From an uncultured Sphingomonadaceae bacterium (GTDB lineage: Bacteria > Pseudomonadota > Alphaproteobacteria > Sphingomonadales > Sphingomonadaceae), in the NCBI GenBank assembly GCA_947489315.1, contig CANLCX010000002.1:930001-994000 (forward strand): a stretch of 64,000 nucleotides of DNA. Reading direction: 5' to 3'. Made by a program: the position numbers and the translations under genes. Below the pieces are notes generated by a model, which searched no databases, was not told the DNA's origin, and was given only the letters and a program-made list of their open reading frames with translations. Shown here piece by piece: positions 8,433 to 16,167 of the stretch. Numbering within the stretch: the first letter of the stretch is position 1; each line of letters starts with the position of its first letter.

Positions 8433-9221
8433 TTACTCTATCGTACTGGTCGCGAGTTGTTCGAGATAGGCGCGCGCGGCTTTCGCGGATCGGCTTTCGG
8501 CATCCATTACGATGGCCTTTTCCCAATTGGCTTTGGCTTCAACCAAATCGCCACCGGAATAAGCTATATTGCCTGCTTCCAACGCGACTGCCGGATCATC
8601 GGCTGCCAGCTTGGCGGCAACAGCAATGTCTGACTTAGCCAGCGTCAGATCATTCATTCGCCGCGCCAGCGTTGCAGACAGCAGCCAAGCTAGGGGATCC
8701 TGAGGCGCGAGTTTATGGACCAGCACAAATTCCGCTTTCGCAGCCTTATAGTCATCCAGCGCGACGTGGGCACGCGCGCGGTCGAGATGTACTTCACCTT
8801 TTTCCAGCCCGATCAAACTACCCTGCACCAAGGCAGCGTTTAAATATTCCAAAGCCTTAACAGGATCGTTGCCGGCGAGCGCAGCATTGCCGGCTTGCGC
8901 CCAGAAATTGGCAACGCGTGGATATTTGGCAATCTCCGCCTCTTGCGCGGCTTCGACGAATGTCTTGGTCGCCGCAGCCCAGTTAAACTGCTCGGCATAA
9001 GCAAAGCCCAAACAATGCCGGGCCAGAAAACCGCCACCTTCTATCCGCCATTTATTCGCTTCGACAATACCGCTCGGCGGATCATCCACCGCCAGGTCGA
9101 CACACTCGTTAAAGCGGACTTCTGACATAGTCATGGGCGCAGAGGGATTGATAGTTTGCGGAAGCGGCGAACCAAATGGCGAGGTCGATTGGGCAAGGAT
9201 GAGGAAAAGAGACGTGAACAT
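8433..9221 (-). CDS. Exported tetratricopeptide-repeat protein
   Basis: A 262-aa protein with a short hydrophobic N-terminus (FTSLFLILAQS), then a run of helical hairpins that read as four to five TPR units from about residue 70. Examples are LARHCLGFAYAEQFNWAAA, AQAGNAALAGNDPVKALEYL, AHVALDDYKAAKAEFVLVHK and AGNIAYSGGDLVEAKANWEK. TPRs mediate protein-protein contacts; no catalytic motif is visible. An export role is suggested by the N-terminus but is weak. It is separated by 40 bases from the upstream alpha/beta hydrolase gene on the same strand. Confidence 0.75.
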   Translation of the reverse strand: MFTSLFLILAQSTSPFGSPLPQTINPSAPMTMSEVRFNECVDLAVDDPPSGIVEANKWRIEGGGFLARHCLGFAYAEQFNWAAATKTFVEAAQEAEIAKYPRVANFWAQAGNAALAGNDPVKALEYLNAALVQGSLIGLEKGEVHLDRARAHVALDDYKAAKAEFVLVHKLAPQDPLAWLLSATLARRMNDLTLAKSDIAVAAKLAADDPAVALEAGNIAYSGGDLVEAKANWEKAIVMDAESRSAKAARAYLEQLATSTIE

Positions 9222-9261
9222 ATCCGTTATGAAACCCTATAATCGCAGCAAATTTATATCT

Positions 9262-10008
9262 TCAACCCATCCGCGCAATCACATCAATCAAAAGGTCAAT
9301 ATCCTGATCGCGCGACAAGCGATGATCGCCGTCCTTTACCAAATGCACCTGCACATCGGCTGAACGCATTTTCTTGGCTATCTCCAAGGCATAGGCCCAC
9401 GGCACATCGGTATCTTCCTGTCCGTGAAGCAATCGCACGGCGCCATCAAAAGCGATTTCCTTGTGGAGCAATCGGTTGGCTTCCCCTGACTGCCAGAAAA
9501 TATTGGTCGTCACATAAGGATCATCGCTATATTCGCTATACTCTTCCAGCTTGCCTTCCCGCAGGATCGTCATTTTCTGTTCTTGGCTAAAACCCCAATC
9601 GGTAAAATCGGGCGCTGCGGCAATGCCAACCATGGCCTTAACCCGCATCGGCCGAGCAAGCGCAACGAGGAGCATTAGCCAGCCGCCCATGGAGGAACCG
9701 ACTAACGTAATCGAACCGCTTGTCACTTTCTCGATCAAGAACAGCACATCATCGCGCCAATCGATCAGGCTCTGTTCTTCAAACTCTCCACCACTGGCGC
9801 CACAGCCGGCATAGTCGAGCCGCAGCATCGCGCGGCCCTGATCCTCGGCCCATGCGTCGATTGCCAGCGCTTTGCCGCCTTCCATATCCGACATATAGCC
9901 GGGGAGAAAAACCAGAGTGCTGCCCTTCATGCCGTCTTTGGCTGGGCGATAGCAATAGGCCAGATTAGCGCCGCCGGGGCGCTGCATATAAAGGATATCG
10001 TCTTCCAT
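9262..10008 (-). CDS. Alpha/beta hydrolase (ABHD10-like)
   Basis: A 248-aa cytoplasmic serine hydrolase. The nucleophile elbow is GSSMGG (Ser ~105), the acid lies in HGQEDTDVPW and the histidine in KDGDHRLSR, giving a full Ser-Asp-His triad. The early FLPGYMSDMEGGKA and RLDYAGCGASGGEFEEQS segments match the bacterial relatives of ABHD10 thioesterase/carboxylesterase. The substrate is unknown; an acyl thioester or small ester is likely. No signal peptide is present. Confidence 0.85.
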   Translation of the reverse strand: MEDDILYMQRPGGANLAYCYRPAKDGMKGSTLVFLPGYMSDMEGGKALAIDAWAEDQGRAMLRLDYAGCGASGGEFEEQSLIDWRDDVLFLIEKVTSGSITLVGSSMGGWLMLLVALARPMRVKAMVGIAAAPDFTDWGFSQEQKMTILREGKLEEYSEYSDDPYVTTNIFWQSGEANRLLHKEIAFDGAVRLLHGQEDTDVPWAYALEIAKKMRSADVQVHLVKDGDHRLSRDQDIDLLIDVIARMG

Positions 10009-10067
10009 TTTTGTCTTCCGCTGATGTTCTTCGCCTCTGCCTACGCAGGAGCAGTTATGACATCAAC

Positions 10068-10421
10068 TCAAACGTGCGGAGAGCCGAAATAAACGATACC
10101 GAGGCACAGAAATGCAATGATCAACATGCCAACACCGCTCAGCACCGGTTGCTTAATTTTCGGCAATAAGGTCTTCAGTTCCGCTGGCGGATCGCCAAGA
10201 AAACCGAGTTCCCAATGGGGGCGGGCTTTAATGCCATCATCCAGACCAAAGACATGCGCGCCGCCGGTTAAACCCCGATACCTCAGATCACCGAAATAAT
10301 AGGTTTCGCTGCGCCATTGATTTTCGAAAAACAGGAAGGTGTTTCCAATAGTCTCAATCCGCACGCCGCGTTTGCGCGCGCCCTTGGCATCGCGGTGCCA
10401 TACGGGGGTCGAATTGCTCAT
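10068..10421 (-). CDS. Small protein with C-terminal membrane anchor
   Basis: A 117-aa protein not matched to a known family. The first ~85 residues are soluble and contain two compact beta-rich stretches (VRIETIGNTFLFFENQWRSE, HVFGLDDGIKARPHWELGF). The C-terminus carries a single membrane helix (VGMLIIAFLCLGIVYF), a tail-anchored layout. It lies between two alpha/beta hydrolase genes on the same strand, 28 bases downstream of the lipoprotein hydrolase start region and 59 bases from the next one. Function unknown. Confidence 0.65.
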   Translation of the reverse strand: MSNSTPVWHRDAKGARKRGVRIETIGNTFLFFENQWRSETYYFGDLRYRGLTGGAHVFGLDDGIKARPHWELGFLGDPPAELKTLLPKIKQPVLSGVGMLIIAFLCLGIVYFGSPHV

Positions 10422-10449
10422 AACGGATTAATGCATATATTGGAGGCGT

Positions 10450-11415
10450 TTACATATCGTTACCGTCATCTTCTTGCAAAAATCGCTCTACGGCTGTGGC
10501 AAAGGTTTCCGGCTGATCCAGCATGATGAAATGACGGCTCTCTTCGACTTTCTCGAATGTAACAGTCTTCGCGCCAGCAAAAGCCGCTTTATACATCTCG
10601 GTAACTCGTGGTTCGGCCATGACACTGGCATCGACCGGATAGAGCATCGTGACCGGCATGGTAATCCCGGGCAGTAAGGACCGGACATCGGTCGTCATCA
10701 GGTCATAAGTCAACTGCGCCATTGTGTCTGTGTCAGCTGCGCGGGCCCAGGCTGCAACCTGTTCCCGGCCTGCTTCCGTTCGCGACATCGTCTGCAATGT
10801 CCGGTCATCTGCTTCACTGCTCCCCCGCGCAACTAGGGCGTCTCGCATGGCTGCGGCTTGCGGTTGAAGCGTTTCGTCGGTGGTATCGGGTCCGAACAGC
10901 AAACCGAAAAACGGCAGGCTGTCGATGATCATCGCTTTTTCGACTCCCTGGGGATAGCGCGCGGCCAAAGTCATTGTGGCGAGCCCACCAAGCGAATGGC
11001 CGATTACCAGCGCTTTCTGACCGCCATCGCGGTCGATAATTTCGTCATCAATATAATCTGTGAGTTCGCGGATGAATGGTTCCAGCAATGGTCCATCACG
11101 GCCAGATATGGGCGCATCTCCAAAACCGCGTATCTGGATGACATGCAGACGATACCGGTCTTTCAGCCTTGCACGCGTCGCGTCCCAAACAGTGCGCGGC
11201 GTCGACAGGCCGGGAATCAGGACAACATCGCGGCCCTGCCCCTCCACCAGCACAGTGAAATGCCGGCCACCAAGCAATTGCGCTCCTCCCGGCCAATCGA
11301 TCCGCTCCCCGCGCGCAGCGTTCGAAACAACCGGATCGGTGGATTCCATGGTCGTGCAGGCTGGCAATAACAACGCTGCTAATAGCCCAAGAAAACACAT
11401 GATTTTCATTTGCAT
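10450..11415 (-). CDS. Alpha/beta hydrolase lipoprotein
   Basis: A 321-aa serine hydrolase exported and lipidated at a typical lipobox (LLPAC, Cys ~20). The oxyanion region is LIPGLSTPRTVW, the nucleophile elbow is GHSLGG, the acid is in LYPVDASVM and the histidine in ESRHFIMLDQP. All catalytic elements are therefore present. An envelope-anchored esterase or lipase is likely. It is followed on the same strand by the 117-aa tail-anchored protein. Upstream, 22 bases away, lies a small XRE regulator whose operon is transcribed in the same direction. Confidence 0.85.
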   Translation of the reverse strand: MQMKIMCFLGLLAALLLPACTTMESTDPVVSNAARGERIDWPGGAQLLGGRHFTVLVEGQGRDVVLIPGLSTPRTVWDATRARLKDRYRLHVIQIRGFGDAPISGRDGPLLEPFIRELTDYIDDEIIDRDGGQKALVIGHSLGGLATMTLAARYPQGVEKAMIIDSLPFFGLLFGPDTTDETLQPQAAAMRDALVARGSSEADDRTLQTMSRTEAGREQVAAWARAADTDTMAQLTYDLMTTDVRSLLPGITMPVTMLYPVDASVMAEPRVTEMYKAAFAGAKTVTFEKVEESRHFIMLDQPETFATAVERFLQEDDGNDM

Positions 11416-11437
11416 ACTCGCTGTCCTCTCCGTTTTC

Positions 11438-11629
11438 TCACTCTTTCAGAAAGATATCCTCAATAGCCATATCAAAAAGGCCAGCAATCTTGAAGGCGAG
11501 CGGCAAGGACGGATCATATTTACCCGTTTCTATCGCATTGACGCTTTGGCGCGAAACCTTGAGCCGCTCGGCCAAATCCGCCTGTGACCAGTCCCGCTCG
11601 GCGCGCAGGACTTTTAACCGGTTCTTCAT
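11438..11629 (-). CDS. Small XRE-family repressor (YozG-like)
   Basis: A 63-aa protein that is almost wholly a helix-turn-helix of the HTH_3 kind: MKNRLKVLRAERDWSQADLA, then RLKVSRQSVNAIETGKYDPS, then the FDMAIEDIFL tail characteristic of very short YozG-type regulators. The start at 11629 overlaps the stop of the membrane-protein gene upstream by four bases (ATGA). Such regulators are typically encoded with one or two membrane proteins and repress their own operon. The palindromes GACATTATGTC and GACATAATGGC around the operon promoter (12590-12662) are the probable operators. Confidence 0.85.
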   Translation of the reverse strand: MKNRLKVLRAERDWSQADLAERLKVSRQSVNAIETGKYDPSLPLAFKIAGLFDMAIEDIFLKE

Positions 11630-12057
11630 GCGCGCCACCGGACAATGCCACCTGCAATCCCGAACATCACCAGCCAGAGGACACCGAGCCACTGCGGTCC
11701 TTCTTGCGCGAGGTCATAAACATTCAGAAACTGCCAGATAGTTGCAGCGCATAAAGTCACGGCAGTCGCAATCATGATCTGCTTAGCGACCAGAAACCGT
11801 TGATACTCATCCTCCATCTCGACTAACAAACGGAAGACGGCCCAAAATACCCCGCAGATTGGCAGCGCCGTCAATATGGCTAGCGCATAAGCGAAAATAC
11901 CTTCTGGTGGATTTGCCGAATTTTTGAGCGATAAACCGCCGATCAGAATGGCCATATAAGCTATCATGAAAATTGCGATGCGCCAGAAATAGCGCTTCAT
12001 CGATGGTGGGATTGCTTGCTTGGGCGCTTGCTGCCCGCGTTCATCTGTCTGGTTCAA
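11626..12057 (-). CDS. Four-helix membrane protein of the XRE operon
   Basis: A 143-aa integral membrane protein. Four hydrophobic helices are visible: RIAIFMIAYMAILIGGLSL, FAYALAILTALPICGVFWAV, MIATAVTLCAATIWQFL and WLGVLWLVMFGIAGGIV. A charged loop (VEMEDEYQRFLVAKQ) lies between helices two and three. The start overlaps the stop of the gene before it, and its own stop overlaps the XRE start (ATGA), so the three genes are translationally coupled. This gene context (membrane proteins next to a tiny YozG-type regulator) recurs in sphingomonads; the function is unknown. Confidence 0.75.
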   Translation of the reverse strand: MNQTDERGQQAPKQAIPPSMKRYFWRIAIFMIAYMAILIGGLSLKNSANPPEGIFAYALAILTALPICGVFWAVFRLLVEMEDEYQRFLVAKQIMIATAVTLCAATIWQFLNVYDLAQEGPQWLGVLWLVMFGIAGGIVRWRA

Positions 12058-12470
12058 GTGTTCAGCCCCCTTATCCGATAGAAGAAATAACCCAGGCTCC
12101 AGCTCGCTAGCATCACTGCAATGACATCATCACCCATCAGCGGCCCGTAAAACAAATCCCAGGCAAGGTTTACAAACAGGGTCGTTATGATGCCGACGAT
12201 CGCACCGTTGATCATGAGTTGGAAATAATAATCCTCCACCTTACGCCGGTCCATCGCGGCCGCATATGTAGCGACAAAAGCGATGATTAGGGTGAGGCCA
12301 GTCAGGACAAGGATTTTCAGAAGCGGATCAACCGGAACAACCGGTTCAGGCTCGAGATTTTCAACGATCAACATCATGATGCTAATGGGCAGAACAAATG
12401 CGAAAGCCCAGTCCGGTTTTAAAGCGCTATGGATCCGCTGCCAGATGCTGCGGGTCGATGGCTCGCTCAT
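12054..12470 (-). CDS. Four-helix membrane protein, first long gene of the XRE operon
   Basis: A 138-aa membrane protein starting at ATG 12470 (MSEPSTRSIWQRIHSALKPD). Hydrophobic helices are FAFVLPISIMMLIVENL, ILVLTGLTLIIAFVATYAAA, LMINGAIVGIITTLFVNLAW and VIAVMLASWSLGYFFY. A longer frame from TTG 12581 exists, but its first 37 residues are charged and unstructured. Its TTG would also sit upstream of the good AAGGAG at 12573-12578, which instead serves a 32-aa gene in another frame. The ATG at 12470 overlaps the stop of that short gene (ATGA), so I prefer it. Function unknown. Confidence 0.75.
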   Translation of the reverse strand: MSEPSTRSIWQRIHSALKPDWAFAFVLPISIMMLIVENLEPEPVVPVDPLLKILVLTGLTLIIAFVATYAAAMDRRKVEDYYFQLMINGAIVGIITTLFVNLAWDLFYGPLMGDDVIAVMLASWSLGYFFYRIRGLNT

Positions 12471-12565
12471 CGGAACATCGCCAGAAACAAAATTGAGAAG
12501 CTGGCCCACATCGCAATATCTGCATTTCGCGCCGTCCGGCAACAGGCAAGTCGTTTCAGTCTCAT
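12467..12565 (-). CDS. 32-aa peptide heading the XRE operon
   Basis: Short gene too small for usual calling: ATG 12565 lies seven bases after a textbook AAGGAG (12573-12578). The product starts MRLKRLACCRTARNADIAM and continues with a hydrophobic WASFSILFLAMF segment before TGA at 12467-12469. The stop overlaps the ATG of the next gene (ATGA), just like the other junctions of this operon. It may be a small membrane protein or a leader peptide that couples translation. An ATG at 12568 is also possible but lies only four bases from the ribosome site. No homologue is known to me. Confidence 0.6.
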   Translation of the reverse strand: MRLKRLACCRTARNADIAMWASFSILFLAMFR

Positions 12566-12589
12566 CATCAGTCTCCTTCAAGGTGAATT

Positions 12590-12600
12590 GACATTATGTC
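12590..12600. promoter_or_regulatory. Operator O1 of XRE operon (candidate)
   Basis: GACATTATGTC is a perfect palindrome around a central T. It lies between the predicted -10 element and the ribosome-binding site of the 32-aa gene. A one-mismatch copy is at 12652-12662. The likely ligand is the XRE regulator at 11438-11629. Confidence 0.6.
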
Positions 12601-12614
12601 GTGTTTCCTTGACT

Positions 12615-12644
12615 TAATTGCCCGATTCGCATCGAAATGTCAAG
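12615..12644 (-). promoter_or_regulatory. Promoter of the XRE operon (candidate)
   Basis: Read on the minus strand: TTGACA (12644-12639), an 18-base spacer, and CAATTA (12620-12615). The -35 is consensus and the -10 is weak. It is flanked by the two GACATWATGKC operator copies, an arrangement suited to repression. Confidence 0.5.
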
Positions 12645-12651
12645 TACACAT

Positions 12652-12662
12652 GACATAATGGC
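12652..12662. promoter_or_regulatory. Operator O2 of XRE operon (candidate)
   Basis: GACATAATGGC, one base away from the palindrome GACATWATGTC found at 12590-12600. It lies just upstream of the -35 element of the leftward promoter. Confidence 0.5.
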
Positions 12663-12744
12663 AATGAACCTTTCCTACATTTAGACATCCCGCTATGCTG
12701 GCAGCAGTTGACTTGGTGGGACCATGGACTAAGGCAATTAAAAC

Positions 12745-12775
12745 CTAAGGATCGCCGTTTTCTGGCGTTCCTTAG
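12745..12775 (+). promoter_or_regulatory. Hairpin in the thrS leader
   Basis: A 12-bp stem (CTAAGGATCGCC with GGCGTTCCTTAG, one mismatch) with a seven-base loop GTTTTCT, ending 35 bases before the thrS start codon. It is not followed by a T-run, so it does not look like a simple terminator. In Escherichia coli thrS is autoregulated through leader structures; a similar role here is only inference. Confidence 0.5.
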
Positions 12776-12810
12776 TGAGAACTGTGTGAACTTTAGAGAT
12801 TGAAAACCCG

Positions 12811-14817
12811 ATGACCAAGATGATCAAAATCACCCTTCCCGACGGCAGTGTACGTGAAGTGGAAACGGGTACCACAGCGGCTCAGATTGCTGCTGACATT
12901 GGTCCGGGCCTTGCCAAGGCAGCGCTCGCCGCGCGCATTGACGGCGAGGTTCGCGATATCATGCGTCCGCTGGACGTCGATACCCAGCTGGCTTTGATCA
13001 CCTCTCGTGACGAAGAAGAAGCGCTGGAACTCGCGCGCCATGACTTTGCCCATGTGCTGGCAGAGGCCGTGCAAAAGCTCTATCCTGGCACGCAAATCAC
13101 GTTCGGCCCATCAACGGATGATGGTTTCTATTATGACTTTGCGCCTTCTGGTGATCCTTTCACGGATGACGATCTGCCGAAAATTGAAGAAGAGATGCGG
13201 CGCATCATCAAGGCTGACAAACCGCTGCGCCGGGAAGTTTGGGAACGCAATGACCTGATCAAGCTGTGGGAAAAAGACGGCGAGACGTTTAAGGCCGAAT
13301 GGGCTGCTGAACTTCCTGAAGGCGATGAAATCAGCGTCTATTGGTCCGGTGACGACTGGATGGATATGTGCCGTGGTCCGCATCTTCCTTCGACCGGCAA
13401 ATTGGACCCACAGGCATTCCAGCTAACGCGCGTATCGGGTGCTTATTGGCGCGGCGATCAACGCAATCCGCAATTGTCGCGTATTTACGGCACCGGCTGG
13501 CTCAACAAGAAACAGCTCAAGGCGCATCTCGTTAGGCTCGAAGAAGCGGCCAAGCGCGATCACCGCAAGCTTGGCCAGGAAATGGATTTGTTTCACTTCC
13601 AACCCGAGGCCCAAGGCTCGGTCTTCTGGCACAGCCAGGGCTATGTCATGTGGCGCGAACTGGAAGCCTATATGCGCCGCAAGCAGGATGGTGCGGATTA
13701 CAAGGAAGTCAAAACCCCGCAGATCATGGACGCCCGTCAATGGGAAGCATCTGGCCACTGGGGCAAATATCGCGAGAATATGTTCGTCGTTCCCGATGAA
13801 GTGCCAAGCGTCGATGATGACGCGCCGGTAATTTCTGCTGACGCGGATATGATGGCGCTTAAACCGATGAACTGTCCGGCCCACGTCCTGATTTTCCGTC
13901 AGGGGATTAAAAGCTATCGCGACCTACCGATGCGCATGGCCGAATTTGGCTGCTGCCACCGCAATGAGCCCCATGGCGCGTTGCACGGCCTGCTCCGCGT
14001 GCGCCAGTTTACGCAGGATGACGCGCATATATTCTGCCGCGAGGATCAGATTGTCGATGAAGTTCGCCATTTCTGCGACCTGCTTGACGGCATTTACAAA
14101 GACCTTGGCTTTGAAAGCTATGCGATCAAGCTTGCCCTGCGCCCTGAAAAGCGGTTTGGCACCGAAGAAATGTGGGACAAGGCCGAACAGAATCTGCGCG
14201 ATGCCGTCCATGAAGCCGGCCGTGCGGGCGAAGAATATCAGTGGGAAGAACTGCCCGGCGAAGGTGCGTTCTATTCTCCGAAGCTGGAATTCCATCTGAC
14301 CGACGCTATTGGCCGGACCTGGCAATGCGGCACGATCCAGCTGGATTATGTGCTGCCCGAGCGGCTTGATGCGAGCTATATTGGCGAAGATGGCGCGCGC
14401 CATCGTCCCGTCATGCTGCACCGCGCGATATTGGGAACGTTTGAGCGATTCCTTGGCATCATGATTGAACATCATGCCGGGCGCATGCCGACCTGGCTCG
14501 CGCCGACTCAGGCAGTGGTTGCGACGATTGTGACGGATGCCAATGACTATGCTTCCGAGGTTACCGAAAAACTGAAAGCCGCTGGCATCAGGGTTTCTCC
14601 GGATTTACGCAACGAGAAGATCAACTATAAGGTGCGGGAACATTCGCTTGCGAAAGTCCCGAATATATTGGTCGTTGGGATGCGCGAAGCCGAAGAAGGC
14701 AAAGTGGCCTTGCGCAAATTGGGGCAGAAGGAGCAATTGTTCCTGACCCTCGACGAGGCCGTTGCATTGCTGCAGGACGAAGCGCTTGCGCCCGATTTGA
14801 AGGAAACGACAGCATGA
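12811..14817 (+). CDS. thrS: Threonyl-tRNA synthetase
   Basis: Charges tRNA-Thr with threonine in the cytoplasm. The 668-aa protein has the full domain order. It begins with an N-terminal TGS domain ([20 protein letters not shown]). The editing domain follows ([11 protein letters not shown] for the HxxxH element, then [10 protein letters not shown]). Next is the class II catalytic core with zinc ligands ([10 protein letters not shown]) and motif 2 ([20 protein letters not shown]). The C-terminal anticodon-binding domain comes last ([15 protein letters not shown]). Length is usual. A hairpin leader precedes it. The stop overlaps the start of a DUF305 lipoprotein gene (ATGA), which in turn lies before infC. 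This echoes the thrS-infC order of other proteobacteria. Confidence 0.98.
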   Translation: MTKMIKITLPDGSVREVETGTTAAQIAADIGPGLAKAALAARIDGEVRDIMRPLDVDTQLALITSRDEEEALELARHDFAHVLAEAVQKLYPGTQITFGPSTDDGFYYDFAPSGDPFTDDDLPKIEEEMRRIIKADKPLRREVWERNDLIKLWEKDGETFKAEWAAELPEGDEISVYWSGDDWMDMCRGPHLPSTGKLDPQAFQLTRVSGAYWRGDQRNPQLSRIYGTGWLNKKQLKAHLVRLEEAAKRDHRKLGQEMDLFHFQPEAQGSVFWHSQGYVMWRELEAYMRRKQDGADYKEVKTPQIMDARQWEASGHWGKYRENMFVVPDEVPSVDDDAPVISADADMMALKPMNCPAHVLIFRQGIKSYRDLPMRMAEFGCCHRNEPHGALHGLLRVRQFTQDDAHIFCREDQIVDEVRHFCDLLDGIYKDLGFESYAIKLALRPEKRFGTEEMWDKAEQNLRDAVHEAGRAGEEYQWEELPGEGAFYSPKLEFHLTDAIGRTWQCGTIQLDYVLPERLDASYIGEDGARHRPVMLHRAILGTFERFLGIMIEHHAGRMPTWLAPTQAVVATIVTDANDYASEVTEKLKAAGIRVSPDLRNEKINYKVREHSLAKVPNILVVGMREAEEGKVALRKLGQKEQLFLTLDEAVALLQDEALAPDLKETTA

Positions 14818-15308
14818 AAAAAAGCACAATAGCCTTTGCAACGGCGACAGCAATCATGCTCATCGCGTGCAAACCAGTTGACGAAAAAAGCGCAGCAGTC
14901 GAAACTGTGGCCATGGCAAGCGATGATCACACTGGCCACGAACAGGCCTCTGATAGCGGCAACGAGGCTGTGAAAGCCTATATTCGCGCCAATGCCAAAA
15001 TGCATGCCGATATGGGCAAGACTATAGATCCAGACCCGGATATTGCTTTCATGCAGGGTATGATCCCGCATCACGAAGGCGCGGTCGAAATGGCTGAAAT
15101 TGTTCTGAAGCATGGCAAAGACCCGGAAACGCGGGCTTTGGCACAGCAGATTATCGACAGCCAACGCAAGGAAATCACTCAGATGCGCGAATGGTTGAAG
15201 AAACGCGACGCCCTGCCTGCGCGCCAGTCTTTATTGCCCAAGTCGCTTGAGAATACAGGCAAGGTTGCCGATATCCCGCAAGTGACACCAGCCGATCCAG
15301 AAGGTTAA
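14814..15308 (+). CDS. DUF305 family lipoprotein
   Basis: A 164-aa exported protein whose signal peptide ends in a lipobox-like LIAC (Cys ~19). The mature part is a helical DUF305 (ferritin-like) domain with the signature [17 protein letters not shown] and a following helix [18 protein letters not shown]. The paired His residues suggest metal binding, as discussed for the family; copper is often proposed but not shown here. The start overlaps the thrS stop by four bases, so it is translated together with the synthetase, an odd partner for an envelope protein. Confidence 0.85.
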   Translation: MKKSTIAFATATAIMLIACKPVDEKSAAVETVAMASDDHTGHEQASDSGNEAVKAYIRANAKMHADMGKTIDPDPDIAFMQGMIPHHEGAVEMAEIVLKHGKDPETRALAQQIIDSQRKEITQMREWLKKRDALPARQSLLPKSLENTGKVADIPQVTPADPEG

Positions 15309-15404
15309 ACCAACCATTGATCGAAGCGCTGTCAGACACTAACTATGTATAACAATTTGCGGCTTCTGCGATTCCTCGCTATTGGCCGCTTCATTAGACA
15401 CATT

Positions 15405-15420
15405 AGGAGTATTTAACATA
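15405..15420 (+). promoter_or_regulatory. infC ribosome-binding site and AUA start codon
   Basis: AGGAG at 15405-15409, eight-base spacer, ATA at 15418-15420. This pairing decides the infC start and is the probable target of IF-3 autoregulation. Confidence 0.8.
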
Positions 15421-15957
15421 GCTGCACCACCACGCCGTCCCACGCCGCCCGTCAAAGGCGGTCCGCGTTTCAACAATCTGATCATTTCCGATACCGTACG
15501 GGTCATCGACGACAAGGGTGAAAACCTAGGCGTGATGAACACCAGCGAAGCGATCGAGCGGGCCAAGGATGTTGGCCTTGACCTTGTTGAGGTTTCTCCG
15601 AACGCTGCCCCACCTGTCGCGAAATTTCTGGATGTCGGCAAATTCAAATATGAGGCCCAGAAAAAGGCCAATGCGGCGCGTAAAACCCAAAAGGTTCAGG
15701 ACGTCAAAGAAATCAAGATGCGTCCGAATATCGACGATCATGATTATCAGGTGAAGATGCGCAATGTGAACAAGTTCATCGACAATGGCGACAAGGTCAA
15801 AGTGACGCTGCGTTTTCGCGGTCGTGAAATGTCACATCAGCAACTCGGTATGCAATTGCTGCAACGGGTTCAGGAAGACACGAAGGAAAACGCCAAGGTC
15901 GAAGCCTATCCAAAACTGGAAGGCCGTCAGATGCTAATGGTGCTGTGCCCTAAATAG
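15418..15957 (+). CDS. infC: Translation initiation factor IF-3 with AUA start
   Basis: IF-3 keeps the 30S subunit apart from the 50S and proofreads the start codon and initiator tRNA. The 179-aa product begins (M)[20 protein letters not shown] and has both domains: IF3_N ([49 protein letters not shown]) and IF3_C ([31 protein letters not shown]). No ATG, GTG or well-placed TTG precedes the conserved part. The only in-frame TTG (15382) lacks a ribosome site, whereas ATA at 15418 lies eight bases after AGGAG (15405-15409). A rare non-canonical start is a known feature of infC (AUU in Escherichia coli), where it allows IF-3 to repress its own synthesis. Confidence 0.93.
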   Translation: MAAPPRRPTPPVKGGPRFNNLIISDTVRVIDDKGENLGVMNTSEAIERAKDVGLDLVEVSPNAAPPVAKFLDVGKFKYEAQKKANAARKTQKVQDVKEIKMRPNIDDHDYQVKMRNVNKFIDNGDKVKVTLRFRGREMSHQQLGMQLLQRVQEDTKENAKVEAYPKLEGRQMLMVLCPK

Positions 15958-15971
15958 TCGGGTGATGGCGA

Positions 15972-16064
15972 TTAATTGGGATGCTTGCGCGCAACCCAGA
16001 CAAAAGCCACACCGACGATTATGGACGCCAACGCGATAGCAAATTCAAAATTTTGCGATACCAT
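15972..16064 (-). CDS. 30-aa single-helix membrane peptide
   Basis: Very short gene between infC and msrA. The product begins MVSQNFEFAIALASIIVGVA, continues FVWVARK and ends HPN. A short N-terminus is followed by one ideal membrane helix and a basic end, as in many small bacterial membrane proteins. ATG at 16064 has only a weak ribosome site (GGACAA). It is convergent with infC, 14 bases from its stop. It could be chance, but the hydrophobic profile is unusually clean. Confidence 0.45.
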   Translation of the reverse strand: MVSQNFEFAIALASIIVGVAFVWVARKHPN

Positions 16065-16167
16065 GTGCTTGTCCGTTCTGTCGTGCGATTCTTATGATGA
16101 ATAGCACGGCAAAACTAACGTCAGGTTAAATGGGCGCAACATTCTCCGCGACTTTTAGCGGCAGTTT

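Noticed and set aside
12471-12581. N-terminal extension of the 138-aa membrane protein to TTG 12581
   Set aside because: The TTG precedes the AAGGAG it would need, the extension is charged and unstructured, and ATG 12470 fits the ATGA overlap with the short gene.
12745-12775. thrS leader hairpin as a tRNA-Thr anticodon mimic or T-box
   Set aside because: The seven-base loop GTTTTCT does not contain a Thr anticodon, and no T-box sequence was seen. T-boxes are also not expected in alphaproteobacteria.
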